A DNA stretch of 64,000 nucleotides from assembly GCF_042678185.1 (NCBI RefSeq), contig NZ_JBHUDQ010000004.1; one strand, 5' to 3'. Shown here piece after piece: positions 17,847 through 26,315 of this stretch. Within the stretch, counting starts at the first letter, position 1. Every line of letters starts with the position of its first letter. The position numbers and the translations under genes were made by a program. Source of the stretch: Ramlibacter ginsenosidimutans (GTDB lineage: Bacteria > Pseudomonadota > Gammaproteobacteria > Burkholderiales > Burkholderiaceae_C). The notes beneath the pieces are model-generated. The model searched no databases and had not been told where the DNA came from. It saw only the letters and a list, made by a program, of their open reading frames with translations.

Positions 17847-18746
17847 TCACCTTCCCGCGAGGTTGCGAAGCCGCAAGGTATTGGCGAGCACGGACGTCAT
17901 CGCATCGCCCACTGCACGCAGCGGGCGGCTGTCGGCATCGGCCTTGCGGGTTGCGAGCGACAGCTGGATGGCCGGCGCGCCGCGGCCCACCCGGACGAAA
18001 CGCACCGGGTACGACTGGCAGAGACCCGCATCGACCAGGTGCACGAGCGCGATCCCGAGCCCGGCGCTGACCATCGCGACGATGGCGGGAATGCTGTCGA
18101 GTTCGAGCGCACCATGCCGGGTGCGCACCTGGCCGCTGACGTAGCGCGCGGCCAGCATGCCTGAAGTCGTGTGCCGGTCGTAGCGGATCCAGTCGTATTG
18201 CTTGAAGAGCGCCGGCACCGAGGTCTCGGCCGCGTCCGGCGGCACGATCAGGCGCATCTCGCTGCGCAGCAACGGGCGCCAGTTCATGCGGGCGGAGCCG
18301 CCCCCTTCGGGCTCGGCGACCACCGCCGCATCGAGGTCGCCCGATTTCACCGCGTCGGTCAGGCCGATGCTTCGTCCGCGCATAGGGCGCAGGTCGAGCC
18401 GCGGGAAGCGCGCGCGCAGCTCCGTCACAGTGCCGGGCAGCAGCGACGGCAGCATCGATTCGATGATGCCCAAGCGCACGATGCCTCCGACCTCGACAGC
18501 GGTGCGACGGCGCAGCGACTGCAGGTGCTCCAGTCCGTCGCGCATGGAGGCGGCCACCTCGTGCGCCACCGCGGTCGGCCGGATGGCGTGGCCGGAGCGG
18601 TCGAACAGCGGCTGTCCCAGGTAGGCCTCGATCTGCTTCATCTGCATGCTCACGGCGCTTGCCGTGAGGTTCATCTCGCTTGCGGCGGCCGCCAGCGAGC
18701 CGCCGCGCAGGACGGCTTCGAGGGTTTGGAACATTTCGATCTTCAT
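17847..18746 (-). CDS. LysR-family transcriptional regulator
   Basis: 299 residues. The winged helix-turn-helix is at 1-60 (MFQTLEAVLRGGSLAAAASE, then LTASAVSMQMKQIEAYLG, then LFDRS). The periplasmic-binding-like effector domain begins near 90 (GGIVRLGIIESMLPSLLPG). It is divergent from the TauD-like dioxygenase gene starting at 18860 and upstream of the cupin operon on the same strand, so it may control either. An inverted repeat AGATTT-N16-AAATCT lies next to its start. Confidence 0.92.
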   Translation of the reverse strand: MKIEMFQTLEAVLRGGSLAAAASEMNLTASAVSMQMKQIEAYLGQPLFDRSGHAIRPTAVAHEVAASMRDGLEHLQSLRRRTAVEVGGIVRLGIIESMLPSLLPGTVTELRARFPRLDLRPMRGRSIGLTDAVKSGDLDAAVVAEPEGGGSARMNWRPLLRSEMRLIVPPDAAETSVPALFKQYDWIRYDRHTTSGMLAARYVSGQVRTRHGALELDSIPAIVAMVSAGLGIALVHLVDAGLCQSYPVRFVRVGRGAPAIQLSLATRKADADSRPLRAVGDAMTSVLANTLRLRNLAGR

Positions 18747-18747
18747 C

Positions 18748-18775
18748 AGATTTCCTTGAACTGCAAGCCAAATCT
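18748..18775. promoter_or_regulatory. Inverted repeat in LysR/dioxygenase divergent region
   Basis: AGATTT and AAATCT are separated by 16 bp in the 113-bp gap between the LysR and dioxygenase starts. The size suits a LysR site but the half-sites are short, so this is tentative. Confidence 0.3.
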
Positions 18776-18859
18776 AGTCGCTTTTTCTTGGGGACCGGCC
18801 TGCCTAGACTCTCACCTACCCGCGAAACACTCAGTCAAGCCCCACTGGAGAGCAACCCG

Positions 18860-19996
18860 ATGAACGACAACCAACCCCGCGCCTGGACCGCCGACGATGC
18901 GCAGCGCGACACGTCCTGGATCCAGCGCCTGAATGCCGAGGAGGTCGCCGGCTTCGACGCGGCGCTCGCCCATGCGAAGGCCGCAGGCAAGCCCTGGCTG
19001 CAGATGACCGCCGAGGACTTTCCCCTGCCCGAGCCGGCGTGCGCGGCTCTCAAGCGCGCCTTCGCGACGGCCCAGGGCCGCTGGGGCCTCTGCCTGCTCA
19101 AGGGCTTCCCGGTCGACCGCTGGAGCGAGGACGACACCAAGCTCGCCTACTGGGGCATGGGCCTGCACACCGGCGTCGCCCGCACGCAGAACCCCAAGAG
19201 CCAGTACATGAACGACGTGCGCGACGAGGGCGCGGTCTACAAGGCGGCCAATGGGCAGAGCCGCGGCTACAACACGAAGGCCGGCCTGGACTTCCACATG
19301 GACTCGGGCGACATCGTCGGGCTGCTGTGCCGGCGCACCGCGATGAACGGCGGCGAGAGCCTGGTCGCGAGCACCATTGCCGTTGCCGAGGAACTGGGGC
19401 GGCGGCGTCCCGACCTGCTGGAAGTGCTGAAGCAGCCCTTCTACCATCACTACCAGGGCTCGCAGGATCCGCTGCAGCCGCCCTACTACGCCTGCCCGAT
19501 CATCGGCAGCGACCCCGCGCACTTCACGATGCGCGTGAACCGCAAGAACATCGTCGCCGCGCAGCGCGATTTCCCCGAGCTGCCGCGCGTGACCGAGCAG
19601 CAATGGGAGGCGATCGACCTGCTCGAGCAGATCATGGCCGATCCGCGCTGGAGCTATCGCATGCAGCTCGAACAGGGCGACCTCCAGCTGGTCAACAACT
19701 ACGTGATCGTGCACTCGCGCACCCCCTTCGAGGATTTCCCGGAGGCTGACCGCAAGCGCCACCTGCTGCGCCTGTGGCTCGCCGTACCCGACTCGCAGCC
19801 GCTGCCTGCTGACTGGGCCGAATACTTCATCGACACGCGGCCCGGCTCGGTGCGCGGCGGCCTGCGCGGCTCGCAGTCGACCGCGGAATTCGCCGCCTAC
19901 GAGCAGCGCCAGGCTGCGGCGCTGGGCATGGCCTGGCGCCCGTGGGCGCCGGTGAAGCGCCGCGCCGATGCGCCCGCCGCGATGCAGGCTGCCTGA
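18860..19996 (+). CDS. TauD/TfdA-family Fe(II)/2-oxoglutarate dioxygenase
   Basis: 378 residues from MNDNQPRAW. The iron-binding facial triad is visible as His146 and Asp148 in GLDFHMDSGD and a distal His285 in NNYVIVHSRTPF, with RKRHLLRLWL providing the 2-oxoglutarate-binding Arg. The spacing matches TauD-like enzymes of the gamma-butyrobetaine hydroxylase-related subgroup. These enzymes hydroxylate small substrates, often to release sulfite or an aldehyde; the substrate here is unknown. It is divergent from a LysR gene and ends in a strong terminator. Confidence 0.9.
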   Translation: MNDNQPRAWTADDAQRDTSWIQRLNAEEVAGFDAALAHAKAAGKPWLQMTAEDFPLPEPACAALKRAFATAQGRWGLCLLKGFPVDRWSEDDTKLAYWGMGLHTGVARTQNPKSQYMNDVRDEGAVYKAANGQSRGYNTKAGLDFHMDSGDIVGLLCRRTAMNGGESLVASTIAVAEELGRRRPDLLEVLKQPFYHHYQGSQDPLQPPYYACPIIGSDPAHFTMRVNRKNIVAAQRDFPELPRVTEQQWEAIDLLEQIMADPRWSYRMQLEQGDLQLVNNYVIVHSRTPFEDFPEADRKRHLLRLWLAVPDSQPLPADWAEYFIDTRPGSVRGGLRGSQSTAEFAAYEQRQAAALGMAWRPWAPVKRRADAPAAMQAA

Positions 19997-20001
19997 GCGA
20001 G

Positions 20002-20035
20002 GTGCCTCGTGCGGCCTCCGTGCCGCACGAGGCAC
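20002..20035. repeat. 13-bp perfect inverted repeat after the dioxygenase gene
   Basis: GTGCCTCGTGCGG and CCGCACGAGGCAC with an 8-nt loop, immediately after the stop codon and just before the main terminator. No T run of its own; it may stabilise the mRNA 3' end. Confidence 0.6.
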
Positions 20036-20046
20036 GAAGAATGAAG

Positions 20047-20076
20047 AAGGCCCGCGGTCGTCCCGCGGGCCTTTTT
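20047..20076 (+). terminator. Intrinsic terminator between convergent genes
   Basis: An 11-bp stem AAGGCCCGCGG/CCGCGGGCCTT with a 5-nt loop, followed by T residues on the plus strand. A-rich sequence on the other side may let it serve the convergent CoA-transferase operon too. Confidence 0.85.
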
Positions 20077-20094
20077 CCATGGGCCGACCGCGCT

Positions 20095-21252
20095 TCAGCG
20101 ACCCGCCACCTCGCGGCGCACGTCGCCGTCATGCTGCCCGAGCGTGGGCGCGGCGAACGGCGCCGGGCCGGGCGTGCGGCCATACACCCACGGGTGGGTG
20201 AAGCCGCGGTAACTGCCGAGCGTGGGATGCGTCAGCGTCGCCACCATGTTCTCGGCCTGCACCTGCGGATCGTCGAACATGTCGGCGACGGTGCGCGCTG
20301 CGGCGCACGGCACGCTTTCCCCGAACTCCGCCTCCCACTCGAGCGCGGTGCGTTGCGCCAGGGCCGCGCGCAGGCGCGGCACGATCTCGTCGCGGTGTTC
20401 GGCCCGCTTCTTCACGCTGTCGTAGCGCGGATCGTCGTGCAGGGCCATGAGGCCGGTCTTCTCGCACAGCGCGCGCCAGAAATGCGGCGTGTTCGCCGAG
20501 AGGTAAAGGTAGCCCTCGCGGGTGGGGTGCAGGCCGGTGATGCCGCCCGAGCGCATGTCGCGCGGGACGTCGCGCGGCTCCCCCTCGGCCCAGACCAGGC
20601 GCGCCGACTGCATGGTCAGCGCTGCCCGCAGCAGCGACACGCCCACCTCTTGGCCGCGCCCGCTCTTCTCGCGCTCGTACAGGGCGGAGGCGACCCCACC
20701 CGCGACCAGCGACGACGCAAAGTAATCCACCACCGATCCGTAGAGGATCTCGGGCGGGCCGCCGCGCTGTCCCTGCTCGTCGCACATGCCGCTGTAGGTC
20801 TGCAGCACCTGGTCATAGCCGGCCTTGTCCTTGAGCGGGCCCGTCTCGCCGAAGCCGGTCACCGCGCAATAGATCAGGCGATCGTTCAGCGGCTGCAGCT
20901 GCCCGTACGCGATGCCCAGTCGCTCGGGCACGCCCGGGCGGAAGTTGTGCACCAGCACGTCCGCGCCGCGCACCAGCTGCAGCAGCACCTCGCGGTCGGC
21001 ATCCTGCTTGAGGTCCAGGACCACGCCGCGCTTGCTGCGGTTGACGCCGAGGAAGGCCCGGCTCTCCCCCGGCAGCGTGGACGGGTAGTTGCGCAGGTTG
21101 TCGCCCGTGGGCGGCTCGATCTTCAGCACCTCGGCGCCCTGGTCGGCGAGCAGGGTGCAGCCGTAGGGACCGGCGATATAGGCGCTCAGGTCGAGCACGC
21201 GGACGCCGGACAGCGGCCCGCGCGCTGCGGGGGCGGGGTTGGCAGCGCTCAT
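20095..21252 (-). CDS. CaiB/BaiF (class III) CoA-transferase
   Basis: 385 residues from MSAANPAPAARG. Family III features are LSGVRVLDLSAYIAGPYG, LLADQGAEVLKIEPP, RGVVLDLKQ, VLVHNFRPGVPERLG and the region around candidate nucleophile Asp176 (ILYGSVVDYFASSL). These enzymes move CoA between carboxylic acids and so activate an acid for cleavage or oxidation. It is the third gene of a unit with a CitE-like lyase and a Bug protein and overlaps the Bug stop by four bases. The set suits uptake, CoA activation and C-C cleavage of a dicarboxylic or hydroxy acid. Confidence 0.92.
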   Translation of the reverse strand: MSAANPAPAARGPLSGVRVLDLSAYIAGPYGCTLLADQGAEVLKIEPPTGDNLRNYPSTLPGESRAFLGVNRSKRGVVLDLKQDADREVLLQLVRGADVLVHNFRPGVPERLGIAYGQLQPLNDRLIYCAVTGFGETGPLKDKAGYDQVLQTYSGMCDEQGQRGGPPEILYGSVVDYFASSLVAGGVASALYEREKSGRGQEVGVSLLRAALTMQSARLVWAEGEPRDVPRDMRSGGITGLHPTREGYLYLSANTPHFWRALCEKTGLMALHDDPRYDSVKKRAEHRDEIVPRLRAALAQRTALEWEAEFGESVPCAAARTVADMFDDPQVQAENMVATLTHPTLGSYRGFTHPWVYGRTPGPAPFAAPTLGQHDGDVRREVAGR

Positions 21253-22229
21253 TCCGGCTTGATGTTCTGCTGCTGCGCCAGCTTCTTCCAGCGCGGGATG
21301 TCGGAGGCGATGGTCGCCGCGAACTGCGCCGGCGTCGTGGGCGCCGGCAGCGCGCCTTCCTTGAGCAGGTACTCCTTGTACTCCGGCGTCGCCAGGATCT
21401 TGTTCACCTCGGTGTTCAGCCGCGCGACGATCTCCGGCGGCGTGCCGGCCGGCGCCAGCAGGCCCCACCACGCTTCGAAGTTGTAGCCCGGCACCGCGCT
21501 CGACATCGCGGGGAGCTCCGGCGCGATCGGGCTCGGCTGGGCGCTGGTCACGGCGATGCCGCGCAGGCGTCCGCTGCGCACGAACGGCATGATCGACGGC
21601 CCGCTGGAAATCAGCACCTGCACCTGGTTGCCGATCAGGTCGGTGACCGCGGGGCCGATGCCCCGGTAAGGCACGTGCAGCAGGTAGGTGCCGCTCAACG
21701 CCTTGAGCTGCTCGGTCGCGAACTGGTTGGTGCTGGCGATGCCCGAGCTGGCATAGGCGTACTTGCCGGGAGCGGCCTTGAGCGCGGCGACCAGCTCCTT
21801 GGGCGTGTGCGCGGGGAACTGGTTGTTGACGGCGACGATGAAGGGTCCCTTGGCGAGCATCGCGATCGGGGCCAGGTCTTTCGCGGCGTCGAACGGCAGA
21901 TGGGTCTGGATCGCGGCGTTGGTCACCAGGCTGGAGGACACGACCAGCAGCGTGTAGCCGTCGGGCGGGGCCTTGGCCACGAACGCCGTGCCCAGGTTGC
22001 CGCTGGCGCCCGGGCGGTTGTCGACGACCACAGGCTGGCCGAGGGCGGTACTCAGGCCCCTCCCCAGCACGCGCGCGAAGTTGTCGTTGGACCCGCCGGG
22101 CGCATAAGGCACGACGATGGTGATGGGCCTGGACGGGTAGTGGTCCTGGGCCTGCGCCAAGGGCGCGACTAGGGCGCAGATCGCGGCTGCAGCCAGCAAG
22201 CGACGGCGTGAGAAGGATGACTGGATCAT
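21249..22229 (-). CDS. Bug-type tripartite tricarboxylate transporter binding protein
   Basis: 326 residues with a signal peptide (RRRLLAAAAICALVAPLAQA, cleaved near AQA/QD). Core motifs are YPSRPITIVVPYAPGGSNDN, VVVDNRPGASGNLGTAFV, PPDGYTLLVVSSS and LHVPYRGIGPAVTDLIGNQV. It sits between the lyase and CoA-transferase genes and should deliver their substrate or a precursor. No TctA/TctB genes are nearby, so it must share a membrane unit encoded elsewhere or act as a sensor component, as known for some Bug proteins. Confidence 0.92.
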   Translation of the reverse strand: MIQSSFSRRRLLAAAAICALVAPLAQAQDHYPSRPITIVVPYAPGGSNDNFARVLGRGLSTALGQPVVVDNRPGASGNLGTAFVAKAPPDGYTLLVVSSSLVTNAAIQTHLPFDAAKDLAPIAMLAKGPFIVAVNNQFPAHTPKELVAALKAAPGKYAYASSGIASTNQFATEQLKALSGTYLLHVPYRGIGPAVTDLIGNQVQVLISSGPSIMPFVRSGRLRGIAVTSAQPSPIAPELPAMSSAVPGYNFEAWWGLLAPAGTPPEIVARLNTEVNKILATPEYKEYLLKEGALPAPTTPAQFAATIASDIPRWKKLAQQQNIKPE

Positions 22230-22295
22230 TGGAACTCGGGTCCTCTTCGAAGTAATCCGGCGTCGAGGCCGGACGGGGTTGAAAGGGGCGCGGGC

Positions 22296-23159
22296 TCAGC
22301 CGATGCCCAGGCGTCTTGCAGTGGCGAGCACGGCGCGCGCGCGCTGGACGAAGGGCGCGTCCACCATCTGCCCGTCGACGGTGTAAGCGCCGATCCCCCG
22401 CGCCTCCGCCTCGGTGGCGGCCTCGTCCACCCGACGGGCATGCGCGATCTCCGCCTCGGTCGGCCGGAACACCTCGTTCGCGTACGCCACCTGGCTCGGA
22501 TGGATGCAGCTCTTGCCGATGTAGCCCAGGCGCCGCGCGAGGGCGGCCTCCGCGCGGAAACCCTCCACGTCGCTGAAGCGGGCGTAAGCGGCGTCATAGG
22601 CGAACACGCCTGCTTCGCCAGCCGCGAGGCGCATCTGCAGCATCACCGCATGCAGTGCGGCCGGCTCGTGCCGCGCGATCTGCAACGGCTCGAACAAATC
22701 TCCCAGGCCCAGCTGCAGTCCCGCCACGCGCGCATGCGCTGAGGCCAGCTCGTGCGCCCGCCGCAAGCCGCGTGGCGACTCGATGTTGAGCAGCAGCCCT
22801 ACCAGCTCGGTCACCCCGTTGGCGCGCTCGGCTGCTTCCACCGCGTCCACCGCGGCGAGCACTTCTTCCGGGGACTCCACCTTGGGCAGGTTCAGCAGCG
22901 CGAGCCCGGGGCGCACCACGGCGCGCACGTCGGCGTCGAAGTGTTCCGAGCCGAAGGGATTCACGCGCACGATCAAGGTCTTGCCGCTGTCGCGCGCGGC
23001 CGGGCCGGACAGCAGGTCCTGCAGCGCGGCGCGCGCTTCGACCTTGCGCTGCGGACTGACCGAATCCTCGAGGTCGAAGGACAATGCATCGGCCTCGCCT
23101 CGCAGGGCCTTGTCGAAGAGTTCGGGTCGCGATCCGGGAACAAACAGCTTGCTGCGCAT
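22296..23159 (-). CDS. HpcH/HpaI-CitE family CoA-ester lyase
   Basis: 287 residues from MRSKLFVPGSRPELF. The TIM-barrel CitE-like family is clear from LSFDLEDSVSPQRKVEAR, RVNPFGSEHFDADV, LNLPKVESPEEV and NIESPRGLRRAH; the Asp/Glu residues in these motifs bind magnesium. Members cleave citramalyl-, malyl-, citryl- or related CoA esters. With the class III CoA-transferase in the same unit, cleavage of a CoA thioester is a natural assignment, but the exact ester is not determined. It is the first gene of the operon, divergent from a LysR gene 78 bp away. Confidence 0.88.
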   Translation of the reverse strand: MRSKLFVPGSRPELFDKALRGEADALSFDLEDSVSPQRKVEARAALQDLLSGPAARDSGKTLIVRVNPFGSEHFDADVRAVVRPGLALLNLPKVESPEEVLAAVDAVEAAERANGVTELVGLLLNIESPRGLRRAHELASAHARVAGLQLGLGDLFEPLQIARHEPAALHAVMLQMRLAAGEAGVFAYDAAYARFSDVEGFRAEAALARRLGYIGKSCIHPSQVAYANEVFRPTEAEIAHARRVDEAATEAEARGIGAYTVDGQMVDAPFVQRARAVLATARRLGIG

Positions 23160-23206
23160 AGGCTGGCAAGTGTGAGGCCGATGACCGCCTAGAAAAAGCA
23201 CCAGAA

Positions 23207-23225
23207 TCTTTGATCAGATCAAAGA
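23207..23225. promoter_or_regulatory. 19-bp perfect palindrome, likely LysR operator
   Basis: TCTTTGATC-A-GATCAAAGA is exactly symmetrical and lies 12 bp before the LysR start in the 78-bp divergent region to the lyase gene. It contains the T-N11-A pattern of LysR sites and is well placed for autoregulation and divergent control. Confidence 0.75.
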
Positions 23226-23237
23226 AAATCTTGCTTC

Positions 23238-24119
23238 ATGGAAACCGGCTACCTGCGCTCGTTCATGGTGGTGCTCGAGTCGGGCTCGATGTCCGAGGCG
23301 GCCCGCCAGCTCGACCTGACCCCCGCCGCTGTCGCCCAGCAGATGCGGGTGCTCGAACGCGAGTTCGGTGTGCCGCTGCTGCGGCGTGCCGGGCGCACCG
23401 TCGCCCCGACGGAAGCTGGCCACCGGCTGGCAGGGCGCGCCCAGTCCATGCTCGGCGAACTCGCCACGATGCGCACCATCGTTGCCGACGACGGTCGCTC
23501 CCTGGAACTGAGCGTCGGCGCGACCAACACCATGTTGAACGGGCCGCTGCCGATCGTGCTCGAAGCCGTGGTGCAGGCGCATCCGGCCGCGCGCATCAGC
23601 GTACGCACGGGCCTTACCTCCGAACTCTATGACATGGTCCTGCACGGCCGGCTGGACGCCGCGATCTGCCTGCACCCGACCTTCGTACTGCCCAAGACCT
23701 TGCACTGGGTGCCCTTGCGCGAGGAGCGGCTGGTGCTCCTGGCGCCGGAATCCTGGGCCCACCGCGAGCCGCACGAGATGCTGCGGACCGAGCCACTCAT
23801 CCGCTATGACCGCAAGCTCGGCGGAGGCCAGGCGGCCGACCGCTACCTGCGGCGCGCCGGCATCGCGCCGCACGAGCGGTTCGAGATCAGTTCGCTGGCG
23901 GCGATCGCGATGCTGGTGGCGCGCGGCGTGGGGGTTTCGGTGGCGCCGGACGCCGCGACCGCCTGGTGGCCCACGCTGCCCGTGGTGCGGCTCACCCTGC
24001 CCAACCCCTCGCAAGCGCGGTGCTTCGGCATGGTGTGGCGGCGCGCGTCGCCGCGGGCGAGCGCCATCGAGGTGCTCGCGGATCACGCACGGCGGGTGAT
24101 GGCGGAACACGCGGCCTGA
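23238..24119 (+). CDS. LysR-family transcriptional regulator
   Basis: 293 residues. Helix-turn-helix at about 5-62: FMVVLESGSMSEAARQLDLT, AAVAQQMRVLEREFG, LLRRAGR. The effector domain starts near 90. It is divergent from the lyase/Bug/CoA-transferase operon and followed in the same direction by a second Bug gene and an isocitrate lyase-like gene, so it may coordinate both. The palindrome at 23207-23225 is its likely binding site. Confidence 0.92.
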   Translation: METGYLRSFMVVLESGSMSEAARQLDLTPAAVAQQMRVLEREFGVPLLRRAGRTVAPTEAGHRLAGRAQSMLGELATMRTIVADDGRSLELSVGATNTMLNGPLPIVLEAVVQAHPAARISVRTGLTSELYDMVLHGRLDAAICLHPTFVLPKTLHWVPLREERLVLLAPESWAHREPHEMLRTEPLIRYDRKLGGGQAADRYLRRAGIAPHERFEISSLAAIAMLVARGVGVSVAPDAATAWWPTLPVVRLTLPNPSQARCFGMVWRRASPRASAIEVLADHARRVMAEHAA

Positions 24120-24326
24120 GCGCGAGGCCGGTGCGGAGCCGTGGTCGGCTGCCGTGGTGCGTCGGCAGCGTCCGCACACCTGGGCCTTCGTCAAAAAGTC
24201 TTGAATCGCGAACGAAATGTTTGCGCTATTCCTGCACCTGGGTCGAGCCTAGACTCCGCCCCTCGCGCCGCCGTGCGGCGCTCCATCAATACGGCCGCCC
24301 CAGTGGCAGGCCCAGGAGACAAGACC

Positions 24327-25262
24327 ATGCAACGACGCCACTTCCTGGCGGCCTCCGCCCTGCCCTTGCTGGCCGGGCGCGTGCTCGCTGCCGATTCCGC
24401 GCTGCGCATCCTGGTGGGCGCGCCCCCGGGCGGCGGAACGGACCTGGTCGCGCGCGCGGCGGCGCAGGAGCTGAGCGGGCGGCTGCATCGCACCATCACC
24501 GTCGAGAACCGGCCCGGCGCGGCCGGCAACATCGCGGCAGCCCAGGTGGCGAAGGACCCGGATGCGCTCCTGCTTTGCTACACCAGCCACGTCATCAACC
24601 CGTCGCTGTTCGCCTCCCTGCCCTTCGACCCGATCAAGGACTTCACGCCATTGAGCCTGGTCGCGCGATCGCCGCTGCTGCTGGTGGCCCGGCCCGACTT
24701 CCCGGCGTCGACCTTCCCCGAGCTGCAAGCGCTCGCGAAGAAGCGCTCGGTGAGCATCGGCATCGCCGGCATCGGCAGCGCCAACCACCTCGCCAGCGAG
24801 ATGCTGAGGAAGCAGGGCGGCATGGAGCTGCTGTCCGTCTCGTACAAGGGTGCGGTGCCCGCGCTCACCGACGCGATGGGTGGCCAGATCGACCTTGTCC
24901 TGAGCAACGTCGCGTCGGCGCAGACGTTCGTCGCCGCCAGGAAATTGAAGGTGCTGGCCGTCAGCACGGCGCAGCGCGTGGCCGCCTACCCGGACGCGGC
25001 CCCCATCGCGGACGTCCTGCCCGGGTTCGACTACAGCTCGTGGTACGGCTTGCTCGGCGCCGCAGGCATGAAGCCGCAGGACGTCGAGGCCATCGGCGCG
25101 GCAACTGCGCTGGCCGTGCGCAGCGAAGCGATGCGCAGGCACCTGCAGTCCGAGGGGCTGGAGCCGGTCGGCAGCACGCCGGCGGAATTCGCGCGCTTCC
25201 TGCAGCAGGAGGTGGAGCGCTGGCGCAAGGTCGTGGCCCTCACCGGGACCAAGGTCGCATGA
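24327..25262 (+). CDS. Bug-type tripartite tricarboxylate transporter binding protein
   Basis: 311 residues with a Tat-like or Sec signal (MQRRHFLAASALPLLAG, cleaved near VLA/AD). Core motifs are LRILVGAPPGGGTDLVARA, VENRPGAAGNIAAAQV and LLSVSYKGAVPALTDAMGGQ. AGGAG lies 8 bp before the start. Its stop overlaps the next gene by four bases, tying it to the isocitrate lyase-like enzyme; the ligand is probably that enzyme's substrate or a precursor. It shares the pathway context of the neighbouring CoA-transferase and lyase unit. Confidence 0.92.
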   Translation: MQRRHFLAASALPLLAGRVLAADSALRILVGAPPGGGTDLVARAAAQELSGRLHRTITVENRPGAAGNIAAAQVAKDPDALLLCYTSHVINPSLFASLPFDPIKDFTPLSLVARSPLLLVARPDFPASTFPELQALAKKRSVSIGIAGIGSANHLASEMLRKQGGMELLSVSYKGAVPALTDAMGGQIDLVLSNVASAQTFVAARKLKVLAVSTAQRVAAYPDAAPIADVLPGFDYSSWYGLLGAAGMKPQDVEAIGAATALAVRSEAMRRHLQSEGLEPVGSTPAEFARFLQQEVERWRKVVALTGTKVA

Positions 25263-26143
25263 CCGGCGTCGCCGTCCCGTCGCTGCGCGAGCGCCTCGCG
25301 CAACCCTGCCCCGTGCTGGCGCCGGGCGTGTACGACGCACTGACCGCACTGCTGGCCGAACAGGCCGGCTTCGAGGCGCTGTACCTCTCCGGCGGGGCTG
25401 TGGCGTACACGCTGCTGGGGCGCCCGGACATCGGCCTCACGAGCGCCAAGGAGGCAGTGGACGTGCTCGCGCGCATCACGGACCGGGTGCGCACGCCTGT
25501 GATCGTCGATGGCGACACCGGTTTCGGCAACGCGCTGAATGTGCAGCGCACGGTGCGCGACTTCGAGCGTGCAGGCGCCGCGATGATCCAGCTGGAGGAC
25601 CAGGCCTTCCCGAAGCGCTGCGGCCACCTGGAAGGCAAGGCGCTGGTGTCCACCGCGGAAATGTGCGGCAAGGTCCGCGCCGCCGTCGATGCGCGACACA
25701 GTCCCGACACGCTGATCCTCGCGCGAACCGACGCCGTGGCAGTGGAGGGACTGGACGCCGCTATCGAGCGCGCCGAGCGCTACCTCGAATGCGGCGCCGA
25801 CGCGCTCTTCATCGAGGCCGTGCGCTCGGCCGCCGACATGGACCGTGTCTGCGGCATCTTCGCCGGTCGCGCGCCGATGCTGGCCAACATGGTGGAAGGC
25901 GGCAAGACGCCCGTGCAGTCCGCGCAGGAACTGGGCGAGCGCGGCTACCGCATCGTGATCTTCCCCGGCGGCACCGCCCGCTTCGTCGCGCACCAGCTCG
26001 CCGGCTACTTCCAGAGCCTCAGGCAACACGGCACGACCGCCCCGCGCAAGGCCGACATGTTCGATTTCGACCAGCTCAATGGCCTGATCGGCACGCCCGG
26101 CATGCTGGAACTCGGACGCCAGTACGCGAGCAACGAAGGCTGA
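25259..26143 (+). CDS. Isocitrate lyase/PEP mutase superfamily enzyme
   Basis: 294 residues. The family signature KRCGH is at 119-123, preceded by the magnesium-binding VIVDGDTGFGN (82-91) and MIQLEDQ. Length and the absence of the long isocitrate lyase insertions place it with the 2-methylisocitrate lyase, 2,3-dimethylmalate lyase, oxaloacetate decarboxylase and phosphonopyruvate group. I see nothing that decides among them; an ICL-type C-C lyase of a branched hydroxy diacid fits the context. It is translationally coupled to the Bug gene. Confidence 0.88.
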   Translation: MTGVAVPSLRERLAQPCPVLAPGVYDALTALLAEQAGFEALYLSGGAVAYTLLGRPDIGLTSAKEAVDVLARITDRVRTPVIVDGDTGFGNALNVQRTVRDFERAGAAMIQLEDQAFPKRCGHLEGKALVSTAEMCGKVRAAVDARHSPDTLILARTDAVAVEGLDAAIERAERYLECGADALFIEAVRSAADMDRVCGIFAGRAPMLANMVEGGKTPVQSAQELGERGYRIVIFPGGTARFVAHQLAGYFQSLRQHGTTAPRKADMFDFDQLNGLIGTPGMLELGRQYASNEG

Positions 26144-26182
26144 AGGCGGCGGACGCGCCGCTTCGGCCGCGAGGGCAATGGG

Positions 26183-26206
26183 CGCTCCTGGCCGGAAGCG
26201 GCCGTT
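26183..26206 (+). repeat. Dispersed GCTTTTGGCCGGAAGC-type element (variant copy)
   Basis: GCTCCTGGCCGGAAGCGGCC resembles the better copies at 45574, 54442 and 58911. It lies in the gap after the isocitrate lyase-like gene. The palindromic core may be only a short hairpin. Confidence 0.35.
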
Positions 26207-26315
26207 TCAGTGCCCGCGAACCTGAGCCTACGCCCAAGGTCCAATGCGCGTCATCGCTCCCGCGGCTATCTTCTCGCCGCCAGTACCTCGCGTTTGCGGG
26301 GACGAAGGGGATGCC

